Origin: Rhizoctonia solani
Lineage: Eukaryota > Basidiomycota > Agaricomycetes > Cantharellales > Ceratobasidiaceae
Reading direction: 5' to 3'
Assembly (NCBI RefSeq): GCF_016906535.1
Contig: NC_057379.1
Span: 1,550,001-1,614,000, forward strand
DNA: 64,000 nt
Of this stretch, positions 62,913 through 64,000 are shown piece by piece (the first letter of the stretch is position 1; every line of letters starts with the position of its first letter). The translations under genes were made by a program, and so were the position numbers. The notes beneath the pieces were generated by a model. The model saw nothing but the letters and a program-made list of their open reading frames with translations, did no database searches and was not told where the DNA came from.

Positions 62913-63805
62913 TCACCCATCCCATCGATCCATTCCCCTCGTCGAACGCACCCACCTCACAGTTGGCGCTATCGACATTATTTCCTGCCGTGCCTCTGCA
63001 TCATTTCCCTTCAGTCTCCCTCGGAACTCGGGCTTGTGCAATTTAAGCATTTGTAGTCGGAACAGCCCAGCCAACTTCTTGAACTCGTCTACGTCTATCA
63101 CACATTTTCTCATATATAGCCGACTCAGCTGTCCTAGCCCCTCATAGTTTTCGACTTCAGAGATTGGAGCCTCTAGTATCTGCAGATATTCCAACCCAAG
63201 CGTACGTATGTTCCCGGGCGACTTGGTCATCAACTCATCAACTGAAAGACGCTGGTCGAATAACGATCGACCAAGGATATACAAACTGGTTACATTCGTC
63301 CGCTCCAGAAATGCCGCAACCGTTGTACAGTACAGCGGCGCATTGAACTCTTGCTGCATCTGGAACGTGAACTGTAGTGGCTTTGTTCCGGGCGCGAGTA
63401 ACGGAAGAACTACGTCGTATACATCGCGTGACATTTCGTCTAAGCTCAGTTCTTCCAGCTCGTTGAGAGGAACAGGTGCTAATCCGTTGATTTCGTCTTT
63501 GCCAATCACGATAATGTTAATGTGCAGTACGCGAAGCGCAGGAGAAGCTAGAAGCATGTCCCTAAGTTTGTCGACATGAATGTGGGGCTTACGACCGCGC
63601 TTTGATCGAGTGAACAAAAGGTGGAGTTTGACAAGGCCATGGTAGGCTGGACTGGACCAAGGAAAGAAATTGTTACTCAGGCGCAACGATGTGATGGGAC
63701 GTAAGATAGAGTCTAGCAGCTGTTGCGATACACCGCATGACTCGGCTGTAGGAAGCTCCCAGTCGTCTGTTCCCTCGATACCAATTCCCTGTTGTGTGCG
63801 CCTAC
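62913..63805 (-). CDS. F-box/LRR-like protein, 3' portion
   Basis: An open frame of about 295 codons runs leftward from about 63805 to a stop at 62913. It contains repeated leucine-rich strand-helix pieces (LRVLHINIIVIG, LEELSLDEM, IRTLGLEYLQIL, LSRLYMRKC, LQMLKLHKPEF) like the C-terminal half of the many basidiomycete F-box proteins. These usually recruit targets to SCF ubiquitin ligases. The F-box itself is not visible. The frame runs leftward from an AG acceptor at the 63806 end, so one or more 5' exons lie to the right, possibly beyond the window. I could not place the upstream donor in phase. Confidence 0.55.
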
Positions 63806-64000
63806 AGTGATTCGTAACACATAAACTGTAGAAATAACTTGTACATACTAGAACAATCTAGTATCTTCCATGTAATCGAGTCAGTGCAAACTAACCAATA
63901 AGCTATATGCGCAGTAAAGCGCAGTAAGTACGCGTCACCCCTATAAGTGACTCGACTGGTTGGTTCACGGGTATATAAGGGGGGCTTGTTCTGCCTCCTA

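Overview
The window is nuclear DNA from a filamentous basidiomycete, most likely an agaricomycete close to Rhizoctonia solani. Genes carry many short introns (about 45-65 nt). Other pointers are chromodomain-type Ty3/gypsy retroelements, DUF6535-type membrane-protein genes and NACHT-WD40 receptors of the kind abundant in that group. The species is inferred from protein style and was not tested by a search. All exon coordinates come from splice-site and reading-frame consistency, without transcript evidence.

Layout, left to right. 1-5.2 kb is a transposon graveyard: an internally deleted LTR element with a decayed integrase inserted in the gag gene of a second, opposite-strand element, whose LTR in turn beheads a DUF6535-family gene. 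7.1-9.8 kb (-) holds a BUR1/CDK9 transcription kinase with a long glycine-rich tail. 11.6-22.6 kb (+) holds two tandem NACHT-WD40 (NLR-like) genes, each about 1,520 residues with identical exon layout, and a small unknown gene between them. 23.3-26.7 kb (+) is the ER glucosidase II alpha subunit. 27.3-32.4 kb (-) holds two tandem cytochrome P450s. 34.2-37.2 kb (+) is a TOK-type two-pore potassium channel.

38.6-45.6 kb contains four recognisable genes (a DUF6535-like gene, orotate phosphoribosyltransferase, a histidine protein methyltransferase and a UDP-glycosyltransferase), all broken by one-base indels. 47.6-49.5 kb (-) is the second copy of the glycosyltransferase, almost intact. 50.1-52.9 kb (-) is a leukotriene A4 hydrolase-type M1 aminopeptidase. 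54.5-55.8 kb (-) is a coiled-coil protein of unknown role. 57.6-59.7 kb (-) is a secreted pectin lyase split into 18 exons. 62.9-63.8 kb (-) is the 3' part of an F-box/LRR-like gene.

Most genes are unrelated housekeeping or secretory genes, so no pathway or cluster is evident. The recurring theme is tandem duplication (NLR, P450, glycosyltransferase) at different stages of divergence. The best biological lead is the NLR pair: the NACHT core is almost unchanged, while differences in the 14 WD40 repeats fall repeatedly at the same few positions, as expected for a diversifying recognition surface. No tRNA, rRNA or CRISPR array was found.
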